Assembly: GCA_963817015.1 (NCBI GenBank)
Contig: CAWFMV010000014.1
Coordinates: forward strand, 204,853 to 268,852
Origin: VAZQ01 sp963817015
Lineage (GTDB): Bacteria > Pseudomonadota > Alphaproteobacteria > Rhizobiales > Xanthobacteraceae
Direction: 5' to 3'
Length of the DNA stretch: 64,000 nt
Shown: in pieces, positions 17,662 through 28,380 of the stretch
Numbering within the stretch: position 1 is the first letter of the stretch
Layout of the letters: every line of letters starts with the position of its first letter
Translations under genes and position numbers: made by a program
Notes under the pieces: model-generated
The model's input: the letters and a program-made list of their open reading frames with translations, nothing else
Database searches by the model: none
What the model was told of the DNA's origin: nothing

Positions 17662-18610
17662 CTACTTTCGCTTGCCGCTTGGAGCCGGGCCGCTGCGCGC
17701 AAAGTCCGGGATCGCGCGCCAGCGCCGCCTTGAGCGGGTCGGCGGCCCAGGCCCGGGTCATGAAGTCGTTGTGGGCGACGTCGTCGCCGACCGCCAGGAG
17801 CGTCACGCTGCCGGGCGTGAGCCGCGCCGGCAGCGTGGTGCCAAAGCCCACACCGCGATCGGTCAGCATGCGCTGCAGCTCGGCGTGCTCGGTGCGGGCG
17901 GCCTTGCCGTAGGTGGTGAAGAAGAACGCGGGCGGGCGCTTGGCGAGCCAGTCGGCGAACTTGTCGATCTCGGCGAACAAGCCGTCGAACAGCATGACGC
18001 CATGCACGCGCTGATTGACGCCGCCGACCGCCAGCGCGTAGGCAGCTGGGTTGTAACCGCCGCTGTAGCCCGCGATCACGACCGGGGCGCGCTCGAAGGC
18101 GGCGCGCGCCTGCGCGTCGCCATGCAGGCGGGCGAGCTTCCCGACGGCTTCGTCCAGAAACTTGCCGAACACGCCAGGCTCCCAGAACCGGCCGCTCGAT
18201 GAATCAAGCGCGTTGACTGCGAGCTGCGGCGCGACCAGAACGGCGTTGAGCCCGGACTGCTCGAGCTGGCGCGGGATCTGCTGACGGTCGCGCACGTCTC
18301 GAGTGAGCGTTGCCAGGTTGCCATGGAAGTACACGACGATCAGGGCCGGTCGCCGGATATCGAAGCCGCGCGGGATCGACAGCAGCACGCGCTTGTCGCT
18401 GTAGGTCAGGTCCTCCCAATAGACGCCGCCGCGTAGTGAGGTGTGGCCGCGCCGCTCGCTGTTCACCACGTCGAGGAAGGTGACATTCTTGTCCGGCACC
18501 GGCCCGCTGTAGGGAAACGGCGAGGTGTCAAACGGCACGAGCTGGGTCTTGGCAGGCATCGGAGTTTGCGCAAGCGCGGCGGTGGCGAGGAGGAAACTCG
18601 CGGCACCCAT
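17662..18610 (-). CDS. Secreted alpha/beta hydrolase, one frameshift near the C-terminus
   Basis: Start chosen at ATG 18610: MGAASFLLATAALAQTP is a short signal peptide. A frame open to 18784 merely reads through the palindrome at 18636-18720. Core: RVLLSIPRGFDIRRPALIVVYFHGN, APQLAVNALDSSSGRFWEPG, VVIAGYSGGYNPAAYAL (nucleophile Ser in GYSGG) and DDVAHNDFM (His). The frame as sequenced runs on to 17591 with an unlikely tail. Dropping one C near 17700 gives ARDPDFARSGPAPSGKRK and a TAG at 17662. Substrate unknown; secreted and esterase-like. Confidence 0.8.
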
Positions 18611-18635
18611 GGTTACGAACCGCGCAAGTGCCTCT

Positions 18636-18720
18636 CCGTTCGTCTCCGCGCAAGCGGGGACCCAGTTCTTTGATGCCGGTGGTCTTGGCCCTGGGTCCCC
18701 GCTTGCGCGGGGACGAACGG
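18636..18720. repeat. Family B palindrome pair (GTCCCCGCG-AAGCGGGGAC)
   Basis: Inverted copies CCGTTCGTCTCCGCGCAAGC GGGGACCCAG and CTGGGTCCCCGCTTGCGCGG GGACGAACGG around about 28 bp. Other copies: 23789-23901, 42553-42640, and a single arm at 36051-36080. It lies across the 5' end of the secreted hydrolase gene and can be read in frame as RPRASGDP...WVPACAETNGE. Confidence 0.85.
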
Positions 18721-18780
18721 AGGAATGATGCAGCGCCATTCGCCTCAAGAAGATGGATCGAAACAGTGTGTGACCACTCA

Positions 18781-21439
18781 TCATGACGGGACGACAGGTG
18801 GCAAATACCCCGGCTTCAACGGCAGAAGTACGGCAAAGAACGCCGGGATGGCGATCAGATACGCCAAGCCCGCGACCCAGAGCACGGCGGTGAGCCCGAA
18901 CGAGGTCGCGATGATCGGCACCAGCGCGGCGCCGATGACCGAGAAGCAGCCGTTGATGCCCCAGGCCCAGAGGAACATGTGCTGCTTGCCGAGGCGGCCG
19001 AGCGTTGTCATGGCGGTCGGCATCGGGAAGCCCATCAGGAATGCAGGCGGGAAGACGAGCACGAAGCAGAGCAGGAGGCGCGCCAGATAAGGGAAGGTGC
19101 CGATGAAGTCGAGCACGCGATCAAGCACGAGCCCATAGATGATCAGGATCGCGCCGATCGCGACGAACACTTTCGGCATCACGTCGCGCGCGCGATCGAG
19201 AAAGCGCTCCGACACGAAGCTGCCGAGGCCTGAAAACACCAGCATGCCGGTGATCAGGATCGAGGCCGACACGGTCGCGTTGCTCAGCGCCAGGATGAAC
19301 TCGGAAATGAGCCCGACCTCGACCATGATGTAGCCGGCGCCGAGACAGGCGAAATAGATGATGGTGCGAAACTTGCCCGGGTTGTGGCTGAAGATCGTGC
19401 GCCAGCCGAAGATCACCGGCAGGATCACCAGCGACAGCGAGGTCACGCAGGCGATCGCCAGCGTCGCCCAGATCAGCAGATAGCCCCATTCGTCCTGCAG
19501 CAGCTCCAGCCGGTCGGTGACGCGATGCAGGTCCGACGGCTTCACATAGGCTGCGAAATAGGGGCGGTTGTTGGTGAGGAGGCGTGAAGTCAAACACATA
19601 GGCGTCGGCGACCTCGTCCCAGCCGCCATTGATCAGCCGATGCCAGGCGAGCTGCCCCATGGTGGTCGCCGGCACCGCGGTTGGCGGCCTGCTCGGGCGG
19701 TGCCTCGCCTGGCGCTGTGCCTTCCGGCGGGTCGGAAGGCTCAGGCTCTTCGCCGGTCGGCGAAGATCTGCTTGCGATAGTCATCGAGCACGCGCGCGGT
19801 CTGGGTGTCGTCGTAGACGAAGCCTTTGTAGTAGATCTCGTCGAACGACATGGCGCGCGTATGCGCGCGCAGCTTCTCGATCTCGGCTCGGGTGAAGCCG
19901 CCGCGCTTGAACAGCACGGTCGCGGTCGAGAGATAGCTCGACGCCACGAAGAAGCTGTCGGCAACGCGCTCCGGATCAAGCTCGCGCGCCGCCGCCGCCA
20001 TGGTGGCGTAGAGCTTGAGCACCGATTTCGGCGGCTCCTCCTTGTTCCACAGCGTCACCGACAGAACGCCGCCGTCCTTGAGCGCGCGCATGTAGCTTGA
20101 GCATCGCCTCGCGCGTATAGGAGAACTTCTCCACGATCGCGAAGCCGCCCGGATTGGAGAGGCCGGCGGAATCGGCGAGGCTCAGGTCGATGACGTCGTA
20201 GCGATTGCTCGTATAGGCGAGATAGAGCCGGCCATCGTAGTCGACGACGCGGATCTTCGGATTGTTGAGGATGTCGCCGGTGAAGTCGCGCAGGCCCTTG
20301 TCGGTGCGGAACGCGTCGAGCACCGCGGGATTGCCTTCCGCCACCGTCACGGTGTTGGAGCCGGAGCGCAGCGCAACGGAAGTGGAGATGCCGCCGCCGA
20401 ACTGCACCACGAAGGTGTCGGGCTTGTCCTTGATCAGATACGGATAGATCATCGGCAGGAAGCGGTAATAGGCCGTTTCCTCCGGCGGCAGGTCGCGGAT
20501 GATGCCGATCGGCCCGTCGCCGTCGATATACATGCCGAGATAGGCGTTGGTGGGCATCTTCGGCAGATTGAACGCCGCGTTGTCGGAAAGCCCCGGCGCG
20601 AAGTGCAAGTAGGAGCTCGCGTAGACTTCGAGATAGCCGAACGGCGAGGCGCTTTCATAGACGCGCTGGCTGTCCGGGAACTTGCGCGCGTAGGCGACGC
20701 CCTTGTAGTCGGAGACCGCGAGCTTGCTGACGTTGAGCCACGACGGCAGCGCGAAGTGCGCCGCGATGGTGACGGCCGCAAGCGCGGCCAGCGCAATCAC
20801 GCGGCCAGGGCGGCCGGTCGCGATCAGCCAGAGCGCGCTGCCGATGAGCCAGAGAACGAGCGGCACGATGATGAGATTGTCGGGCACGATGACGTACATC
20901 GCGAGCAGGAACGCCAGCCCGCACAGCCCCGCGCCGGTCAGGTCGGCGAAATAGACGCGACCGAAGATCTTCTGCGCCTTGAGAAACACGGTGCCGAGAA
21001 AGAATGCGCCCGCCAGGAACGGCAACATGTAGAGCATGAAATTGGCGGCGAGCCGCCATTTCTGCATCGGGTCGGAGACCAGGAAGATCGCGTTGAAGGG
21101 GATCTGCTGCGCCAGCAGATTGGCTGCGACCGCGAGCGGCCCGAACAGGGCAAGCGCAGTCGCCGCGACGCCGCGCCAGTGGCGATCGAACCACCCGGTC
21201 GTCACACACATGATCGCGCTGGTCAGCCCGAAGCCGAGCATCGCGAGGCTCACCACCAGCGAGCCGAAATGCGCCCAGCTGCCGACCGAGAAGATGCGCA
21301 TGATGCCGATCTGCAGCGCGATGACGGCGCCGGCGACGAGCGCGACCGACAAGTAAAGCGATGACGACGGTGCGAGGCCGCCATCAGGTGCCGATGCGCT
21401 GGAAGTCACAACGTCGGCAGTCGATGTGATATCATCCAA
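18781..21439 (-). pseudogene. Spermine/spermidine synthase-like integral membrane protein, four +1 frameshifts as sequenced
   Basis: About 880 residues when repaired. N-terminal half: some seven hydrophobic segments beginning LYLSVALVAGAVIALQIGIMRIF. Middle: a Rossmann-like spermidine-synthase domain, FVVQFGGGISTSVALRSG, VTVAEGNPAVLDAF, RVVDYDGRLYLAYTSNRYDVIDLSLAD, then SYMRALKDGGVLSVTLW. C-terminal half: six more membrane segments including IYFACLGAGYIMVEVGLISEF and GFPMPTAMTTLGRL. Extra bases near 20098, 19757, 19680 and 19589 cause the breaks. Aminopropyl transfer has not been shown for such fusions; function unknown. Confidence 0.82.
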
Positions 21440-21589
21440 GGGAATATGCTTTCCGGCCCGTCCTGCCCGTCCACGTCATATCACGGGTGGACTCGCGCTT
21501 GCGCGAGTTGGACAGAGCTGGCTGCTGCAAGTTGGGGGTAAACCCCATTGCCCGCGATGGCCGCGGCGGCGCCCCAGATGCCCGGCGCT

Positions 21590-21632
21590 TCGATCAAAAA
21601 AGAAAAGGGCCCCAGGGCAAAGCCCGGAGCCC
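21590..21632 (-). terminator. Rho-independent terminator of the outer-membrane protein gene
   Basis: On the minus strand GGGCTCCGGGC-ttt-GCCCTGGGGCCC forms a stem followed by TTTTCTTTTTT. It starts 24 bp after the stop codon at 21656. Confidence 0.85.
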
Positions 21633-21655
21633 ATTGGATTTCGCGTGGCGAAGGC

Positions 21656-22459
21656 TCAGTACCAGCCGAAGCGGTAGTTGATGCCGGCGCGCACAAGGCC
21701 GCCCTTGAGGTCGAAGGTCTTGCCCCCAATGAAGCTGTCAATGGTCGGCGAGCCGATAGCCTGCGTCGATACGGAGCCCATATCGTAGTACAGCGCTTCG
21801 AGCTTGCCACTCCAGTTGGGTGCGAAGGCGAACTCAATGCCGCCTCCCGCGGTCCAGCCAGTCCGCGTCGTCTCCAGGGTGCTGGCATATTGGGTGCCCG
21901 AGAACACCGTGTTTTGGGAGACCTCCACGCGACCGTAGATGAGGCCGCCCGTGGCGTAGATCAGGGCACGATCATACGCTACCCCAAGCCGGGCGCGAAC
22001 CGTTCCGAACCAGTCCATGCTGTGACTTGCGTCAAAGCGAGTGCCGCCAGCGGCGCCACCACCGACCGTTGCGAATGGGCCGGGGATCGAAATGGAATCC
22101 TTGATATCAGCGCCTTGGAAGTCGGCCTCAACTCCCCAGACGAACATACCGTTCTGCACGTTGTAGCCGATCTGGCCGCCGACGAAGCCGCCGTCGGAAC
22201 GGATTTGTGCGCCCGGGACGTTGGTGGTTCTGCAGCCGGTACCGTTCAGAACGCCGCCGGGGTTGATACAGAATGGAGCCCCGTCATCGTCATTCCTTCC
22301 CCAACCTGCGTTGGCACCGATGTAGAGCCCGGTCCAGCTGAAGTACGCTGGTTGGGCCTTGTAGACCGGAGTTCTTGTTGGAAGGTCTGCGGCAAGCACT
22401 TGGCTACCCGCGAGCACGAACGCCGCTGCCGAAGCAGCCAAGAAACTGTGCTTCATCAC
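21656..22459 (-). CDS. Outer-membrane beta-barrel protein (Omp25/RopB-like)
   Basis: 267 residues, intact. ATG-ATG start at 22459/22456, signal peptide KHSFLAASAAAFVLAGSQVLA, then ADLPTR. Barrel pattern: WTGLYIGANAGWGRNDD, GGFVGGQIGYN, FVWGVEADFQGADI, WFGTVRARLGVAYDRALIYATGG, and a terminal strand LVRAGINYRFGWY ending in an aromatic pair. This is the porin-like small barrel family abundant in Bradyrhizobium and Brucella. It has its own strong terminator. Probably structural; pore activity not implied. Confidence 0.93.
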   Translation of the reverse strand: MMKHSFLAASAAAFVLAGSQVLAADLPTRTPVYKAQPAYFSWTGLYIGANAGWGRNDDDGAPFCINPGGVLNGTGCRTTNVPGAQIRSDGGFVGGQIGYNVQNGMFVWGVEADFQGADIKDSISIPGPFATVGGGAAGGTRFDASHSMDWFGTVRARLGVAYDRALIYATGGLIYGRVEVSQNTVFSGTQYASTLETTRTGWTAGGGIEFAFAPNWSGKLEALYYDMGSVSTQAIGSPTIDSFIGGKTFDLKGGLVRAGINYRFGWY

Positions 22460-22663
22460 GCCACCCCTGACTTATACACAACAAAACTTACGCAGCTACC
22501 TTAAACCATGAGGGCGCATGAGGCTGTGCCTGGGGAGCAACAGGGTAAGGAATTCACACGCGACTTCTGTAGGTTACATTTTACCTCCTTGCTTCCAGAT
22601 GATGCGTTCACTCATCACGCATCTGGATGTAGTCGATGCCGCAGGTCACGATGATCTTGTCGA

Positions 22664-23701
22664 TCAGCGGAACAGGTCGGCGAAGACTTTATCCCAATGA
22701 TTCATCGACTTGGCGGTCAGCGCCGGTGTGATCACGGTGGCGGCGAACCCCCCGGTTGCCGGCACCAGCCCCGGCACCGTTGGTGGCACGTCAGGCCGCG
22801 CCGGCAGGTAGGCGGCCTTCTGGAAGATCTGCTGGCCTTCCTTCGAGGTCATGAACTCGACGAACAGCAGCCCGGCGTTGGGATGCGGCGCGTTCTTGGG
22901 CAGGCCGACGAGGCCGGGCGTGACGGTGGCCGGGCTAGAGCCGCAGCCCAGTCGACCGGCGCGCCCTTCTCGGCGCTGATCGCGGCGTGGTGATTGAAGA
23001 TCTGCAGCGCCATCGGGTATTCGCCGGCGATCACCTGGTCGAGGATGGCGCGGGCGCTGGCGTTGACCATCTTGATGTTCTGGCGCGCGAGCTTGCGCAG
23101 ATAGTCCATGCCGCGCTCCTCGCCCATGCTGAGTGAGGACGTTGCCGATGAAGCCCGGCGCCGCCCGACATGTCGTTCGGCTTCCAGACCATCTTGTCCT
23201 TCCAGTACGGCGCCAGCAGGTCGTCGTAGGTCTTCGGCCGCTGCGCCGCCGGCACCAGGCTCGGTGTTGAGGCCGGCGTGCATGCACGAACAGATGCGAG
23301 GAGACCCAGTAGCGGTCCGGGTCGCGATATTGCGGCGGCAGTTCCTCGCCATTGGCGGCGGTGAATTGCCGCACCGCGCCGGCGTCGATCAGCACCTCCA
23401 TGCCGGAGGTGAGCCCGAACACGTCCGCCATCACGCGGCCGGCGCGATATTCGTTGAGCAGCTTGATGCTGTTCACCTGGCTGTCGCCGCGCGTGAACGC
23501 GACCTTGATGCCGTATTTCGCCTCGAACGCCGCGATGAGCGGCCGCACGATCTGATCGACGATCAGGTCGGTGTAGTAGGTGACCTGGCCTTCCTGCTTG
23601 GCCTTGGCGATCAGCTCGGGGCTGATCTCGGCGGCGGGCGCGGCGGTGGTGTAGACGAGAACGGCAGATGCTGCGGCGATGAAGCGAATTGTCTTAATCA
23701 T
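22664..23701 (-). pseudogene. Family 1 extracellular solute-binding protein (iron-type ABC receptor), about five frameshifts
   Basis: ATG 23701 begins MIKTIRFIAAASAVLVYTTAAPA, a signal peptide. Mature protein: ISPELIAKAKQEGQVTYYTDL, VRPLIAAFEAKYGIKVAFTRGDSQ, YWVSSHLFVHA, PKTYDDLLAPYWKDKMVWKPND, YLRKLARQNIKMVNASARAILDQVIAGEYPMALQIFNHHA, GLVGLPKNAPHPNAGLLFVEFM. Extra bases near 23284, 23265, 23157, 23136 and 22940. About 345 residues, normal for the Fe(III)/putrescine-type family. No permease or ATPase nearby. Confidence 0.82.
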
Positions 23702-23788
23702 TGCACTCTGTCTCCACCCTCTCGGTTGTCGTCCTCGCGAAAGCACTTGTGAGACTTTCTTCAACTGTCCTTAGCACGGAGCTATCTG

Positions 23789-23901
23789 CTGTCGTCCCCG
23801 CGAAGGCGGGGACCCATAGCCGCTGAACTCTCGATCTCTCGCCGGCCACACCACATCGCAACGACACGGCGTATGGGTCCCCGCCTTCGCGGGGACGACA
23901 G
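23789..23901. repeat. Family B palindrome pair
   Basis: CTGTCGTCCCCGCGAAGGCG GGGACCCATA facing TATGGGTCCCCGCCTTCGCG GGGACGACAG, perfect inverted arms of 30 bp separated by about 53 bp, between two minus-strand genes. Confidence 0.88.
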
Positions 23902-23960
23902 CGGGAGATTCATTGCTTCACATATTCCCTCGCAGGGGTGACAGCGGAATTTAGGCGATG

Positions 23961-26150
23961 TCAGCTCCGCAGCACCACCAGCGCATCGAGCGCGACCGCG
24001 CCTTGGCCGTCCGGCAGCGCGACCAACGGATTGATGTCGATGCTTTCGATCTGGTCGCCGAGATCGTGCGCGAGCCGGCCGAGCGCGATCAGCGCGGCGA
24101 GCACGCTCGCCTCGTCGCACGGCGGCGCGCCGCGATAGCCCTTGCAGCAGCGCGGCCGGCGGTGGTGCGCTCGATCATCGCCTTGCGCCTGCCAGGGCGG
24201 CAGCGGCACCGCGCCGAAGCTCACGTCCTTGTGCAGCTCGAGCAGCACGCCGCCGGTGCCGAACATCAGCACCGGGCCGACTTCCGGATCGCGCTGCACG
24301 CCGAGCACCAGCTCGACGCCGCCGGAGATCTGCTGCGCCACCAGCACCTGCGTCGAGCTTGCGCGCCGGCCGCGCGCCTTGGCGAGATTCTGCTGCGAGC
24401 CGCGCGTAGGCGCCGCGCAGCTCGTTCTCGCTCCTGATGCCGAGGATGACGCCGCCGATGTCGGACTTGTGCTGTCACCTCGGCGGCGACGAGCTTGAGC
24501 ACCACCGGATAGCCGATCTCCTTGGCGGCGCTCACCGCCGTGTCGACGCTGCCGGCCACCTGCTCGCGCGGCGTCGCGATGCCGTAGGCGCGCAGCAGCT
24601 CCTTGGAGTCGGCCTCGTTCGAGCACGCGAAAGCCCGTCGCGGCCGGGCTGCGGCGCGCGCAGAATCGGCTGCGACGTCCGGCTTCGCGGCCGCGCGACG
24701 GCTCGGCAGCCGCGCCGCTTGCGCGCGCAACGCGCCGTAGCGCCCGGCGCGCCCGACCGCGCGCAGCGCCTTGTCGATCTCCTGCAGCACCGGCAGGTGC
24801 TTGAGCGCGGCGCGGAACTCGCGCGTGTGCTCGGTGAACATGTAGGAGATCATCGACATGACCGCGATCGGCTTGCCCGCGCGTCGCCACCATCTGGTCG
24901 ACCTCGCGCAGGTTCTCGACCTTGTTGTTGAGCCGCGGCGCCGGCGGCAGCTCCTCCTGCACCAGCAGCACGTCGATGTTGGGGTCGGCGAGCATCACCT
25001 CGATGCCCTTGAAATAGGCCTCGGCGCTCGAGAGCGCCGCGAAGCCGGCATCGAGCGGATTGCCGAGTGAGGTGCCGACGCCGAGCACCTCGCTCACCTT
25101 GGCGTTGGTCTCCGGCAGCAGCGCCGGGAACGATGAGCCCGTTGCGCTCGGCGGCTTCGAGCATCAGCCCCTTCATGCCGCCCGAGAACGTCATGGCGCC
25201 GAGCCGCGGGCCCTTCGGCGGCGTGGCATGGGTGAAATATTCGACCGTCTCGACGATCTCGTCGAGCGTGTCGACGCGCACCACGCCGATCGTCTCGGCG
25301 ACCGCGTCGAAGCATTGCGAGCGAGCCCGCGAGCGAGCCGGTGTGCGCGAGCGCGGCCTTGCGGCTCTCCTCGGAGCCGCCGATCTTGACCGCGACGACC
25401 GGCTTGCCGGCATCGCGCGCATATTCGCAGGCGCGGCGAAACTCGCCGGCGTCCTTGATCGACTCGATGAAGCAGGCGATCGCGCGGAGATCGGGATCGT
25501 CGGCGAGATAGCGGATGTAGTCCGCCATGTTGAGGCCGATCTCGTTGCCGCTGGTCACCGCGTAGCCGGCGGTGACGCCGCGCGCGAGCAGCGCGCGGTG
25601 GATCGCCATCACGATGCCGCCGCTCTGGCCGACGATCGCCGACCGGGCCGCGCTCGAGCTCGGTGATGCGGTCGTCCGGAATGGTCATCAGCCGGTGCGG
25701 CGCCGCGAGATTGCCCATGCAGTTGGGGCCCGACACCGCAAGGCCGGCACTGTCGATCGCGCGCTGAGATCGGCCGCCGAGCGCGCGCCCCTTGCGGATC
25801 GCCGCCTTCGCCGAAGCCGCCGGAGAACACGGTGGCGCTGCGCGCCTTGGCCTTGCCGGCTTCCGCGATGGTCGTCGATGGCGGCGGCGCCCGGCACGAT
25901 CACCACCACGTGGTCGGGCGCTTCCGGCAGCTCGCGCAGGCTCGGGTAGCAGGTCTCGCCGTCCCACACCGTCTTGTTGCGCGGGATTGACCGCATAGAT
26001 CGCGCCGGGAAAGTCGAACTGCTTGAGCGAGCGATAGACCCGCTGCGACCAGTTGCCGGGGCGGTCGCTGGCGCCCACGATCGCGATGTTGCGCGGATTG
26101 AACAGCGCGCGCACGCCCGCCACGCGTTGCTCGAGATTTGACTGCGACAT
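23961..26150 (-). pseudogene. ADP-forming acyl-CoA (acetate-CoA ligase-type) synthetase, about ten frameshifts as sequenced
   Basis: Length (730 codons) fits a full single-chain enzyme that makes acyl-CoA with ATP, giving ADP. CoA-binding domain: FNPRNIAIVGASDRPGNWSQRV, TVFSGGFGEGG, GLAVSGPNCMGNLA. Ligase-CoA domain: VTAGYAVTSGNEIGLNMADYI, ACFIESIKDAGEFRRACE, LGAMTFSGGMKG. ATP-grasp domain: EADSKELLRAYGI, EIGYPVVLKLVAAEVTHKSDIGGVILG, VELVLGVQRDPEVGPVLMFGTGG, LALIALGRLAHDLG, IESIDINPLVAL. Single extra bases near 25985, 25868, 25640, 25325, 25125, 24887, 24630, 24468, 24405 and 24195 separate the pieces. Near-complete motif conservation argues against old decay. Confidence 0.82.
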
Positions 26151-26310
26151 CCGTTTTCCGCCCCTGTTTGCAATGTTTGTTCACCCTTGGCCGGAACGGA
26201 GTCAAGGGCGGCCGCGACACTCATGGCCGCACCGATGGGCCGCTGACATCGGGGAATGCTTGCCGTAGTCTCAAAGGCAGCAAACAACGATGACCAGAGG
26301 AAACGCCATC

Positions 26311-27298
26311 ATGCTTCCGCGCCGTCGATTTCTGTCCCTGGCTGCTGGTGCCGTCGCGGCCCCGGCGGTGTCGCGCATCGCCCGGGCGCAGACCTACCCG
26401 TCGCGGCCGGTCACCATGGTCGTGCCCTATGGCGGCGGCGGTCCAGCCGACGGCGTCGCGCGTCCGCTGGCGGAGCGCATGGCGGCAGCGCTCGGGCAGC
26501 CGATCGTGATCGAGAACATCGGCGGCGAGTCGGGGACGACCGGCGTCACCCGTGCGGTGCGGGCGGCCGCGGACGGCTACACGCTGAGCTTCGGGCATCA
26601 CGGCTCGCACGTCGTCAATGGCGCGATCTTCCCGCTGCCCTTCGATCTGCGCACTGATCTCGAGCCGATTGCGCTGCTGCCCAGCAATCCGCTGCTCATC
26701 TCTGCGCGCAAGGATCTCCCGGCTGCGAGCCTCAAGGACCTGATCGCCTGGATGAAGGACTAATCCCGGCAAGGTGAAGACCGCGAGCGCGGGCGCCGGC
26801 AGCGGCACTTATGTCAACGCCGTCTATTTCCAGAACGCCGCCGGCGTGAGCTTTGAGTTCGTGCCGCACCAGAGCGTGCAGACCTCGATCAGGGCACTGA
26901 TCGCGGGCGAGCTCGATGTCCTGTTCGACCAGGCCTCGAACTCGCTGCCGCATCTGCGCGCCGGACGGATCAAGTCCTTGGCGGTGACGTCAAGCACGCG
27001 CACGCAATCCGCGCCCGAGGTGCCGACCACAGACGAAGCCGGCTTGCCGGGCTTTCATAGCGCCACCTGGTACGGACTGTGGGCGCCGAAAGGCACGCCC
27101 AAGGAGATGGTCGCAACCCTCAACCGCGCTGCGCTCGAAGCGCTCGCCGATCCGGCGGTGGCCAAGCGCTATGCCGAGCAGGGGCTCGACATGCCGCCGC
27201 GCGACAAGCAGTCGCCGGAAGCGTTCGGCGCCTATCACAAGGCCGAGATCGACAAATGGTGGCCCATCATCAAGGCGGCCGGCATCAAGGGCGGTTGA
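26311..27298 (+). CDS. Bug/TctC-family tripartite transporter receptor, one frameshift as sequenced
   Basis: ATG 26311 is preferred over 26290: AGAGGAAA lies upstream and RRRFLSLAAGAVAAPAVSRIARAQ is a Tat-like signal. TYPSRPVTMVVPYGGGGPADGVARPLAERM and ADGYTLSFGHHGSHV are typical. A one-base insertion (the T in gactaatcc, near 26762) creates a stop after WMKD. The next frame continues NPGKVKTASAGAGSGTYVN to the end. Full-length after repair, about 329 residues. It lies 40 bp before a second Bug gene. No tctAB here, so both receptors are orphans. Confidence 0.86.
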
Positions 27299-27338
27299 TC
27301 CGCCCGCAGGCATTGCCTGCATTCAAGGAGGGAACGTC

Positions 27339-28316
27339 ATGAAATTTCCCCGTCGTGGATTTCTGCGCCTGGCAGCGGGCGCGGCCGCACTGCCTGCCGT
27401 CTCTCGCCTCGCGAGCGCGCAGAGCTATCCGTCCCGGCCGGTACGGCTGATCATCGGCTACACGCCGGGAGGATCGGCCGATCTCACCGCCCGCCTGATT
27501 GCGCAGTGGCTCTCGGAACGGCTCGGTCAGCAGTTCGTGGTCGAGAGCCGGCCGGGCGCCGGCACCAATCTCGCCACCGAAGCGGTCGTGCACGCGCCGC
27601 CCGACGGCTACACGCTTCTGCTCGTCGCGCCCGCGAATGCGATCAACGCCTCGCTGTACGAAAAGCTCAATCACAATTTCCTGCGCGATATCGCGCCGGT
27701 CGCTGGCATCAACCGCTTTCCCAATGTCGTGGACGTGACCCCGTCGCTGCCGGTCAAGACCGTGCCTGAGTTGATCGCCTATGCCAAAGCCAATCCGGGC
27801 AAGCTCAACATGGCGTCGTCCGGCCCGGGCTCCACGATCCACGTGTCCGGCGAGCTGTTCAAGATGATGACCGGCATCAACATGGTGCACGTGCCCTATC
27901 GCGGCGGGGCGCCGGCCCTGACCGATATGATCGCTGGCCAGGTGCAGGTGATGTTCGACAACATCCCAACGTCGATCGAGCACGTTCGGGCGGGCCGGCT
28001 GCGTGGGCTGGCGGTCACCGGCACGACGCGCTCCAATCTGCTGCCGGATACGCCAACGGTCGCCGAGTTCGTGCCGGGCTACGAGGCGAGCGCGTGGTAC
28101 GGCCTCGGTGCGCCGAAGAACACGCCCGTCGAGATCGTCAACAAGCTCAACGCCACCGTCAACGCGATCCTCGCCGATCCGACGGTGAAGGAGCGGTTCG
28201 ACAGCATGGGCGCCACGCTGATTACCGGCTCGGCCGCCGAGTTCGGAAAGTACGTTGCCGAGGAAACCGAGAAGTGGGCCAAGGTTGTGAAGTTCTCCGG
28301 CGCGAAGCCGGAGTGA
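27339..28316 (+). CDS. Bug/TctC-family tripartite transporter receptor
   Basis: 325 residues, intact; AAGGAGGG 6 nt before ATG 27339. Signal MKFPRRGFLRLAAGAAALPAVSRLASAQ (twin arginines). Then SYPSRPVRLIIGYTPGGSADLTARLIAQWL, PPDGYTLLLV, NMVHVPYRGGAPALTDMIAGQVQVMFDN, PGYEASAWYGLGAPKNTP, all Bug hallmarks. Tandem with the gene at 26311; similarity suggests an old duplication. Ligand unknown. Confidence 0.92.
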   Translation: MKFPRRGFLRLAAGAAALPAVSRLASAQSYPSRPVRLIIGYTPGGSADLTARLIAQWLSERLGQQFVVESRPGAGTNLATEAVVHAPPDGYTLLLVAPANAINASLYEKLNHNFLRDIAPVAGINRFPNVVDVTPSLPVKTVPELIAYAKANPGKLNMASSGPGSTIHVSGELFKMMTGINMVHVPYRGGAPALTDMIAGQVQVMFDNIPTSIEHVRAGRLRGLAVTGTTRSNLLPDTPTVAEFVPGYEASAWYGLGAPKNTPVEIVNKLNATVNAILADPTVKERFDSMGATLITGSAAEFGKYVAEETEKWAKVVKFSGAKPE

Positions 28317-28380
28317 TCGCAACTCGTGAGTGCTGGCTGATCGTCAAGGCGCCCGGTATCAAGCCTTGACGGCAGGGACC

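Noticed and set aside
18610..18784. Longer N-terminus of the secreted hydrolase starting at 18784
   Set aside because: The extension is only the translated family B palindrome followed by a true signal peptide start at 18610.
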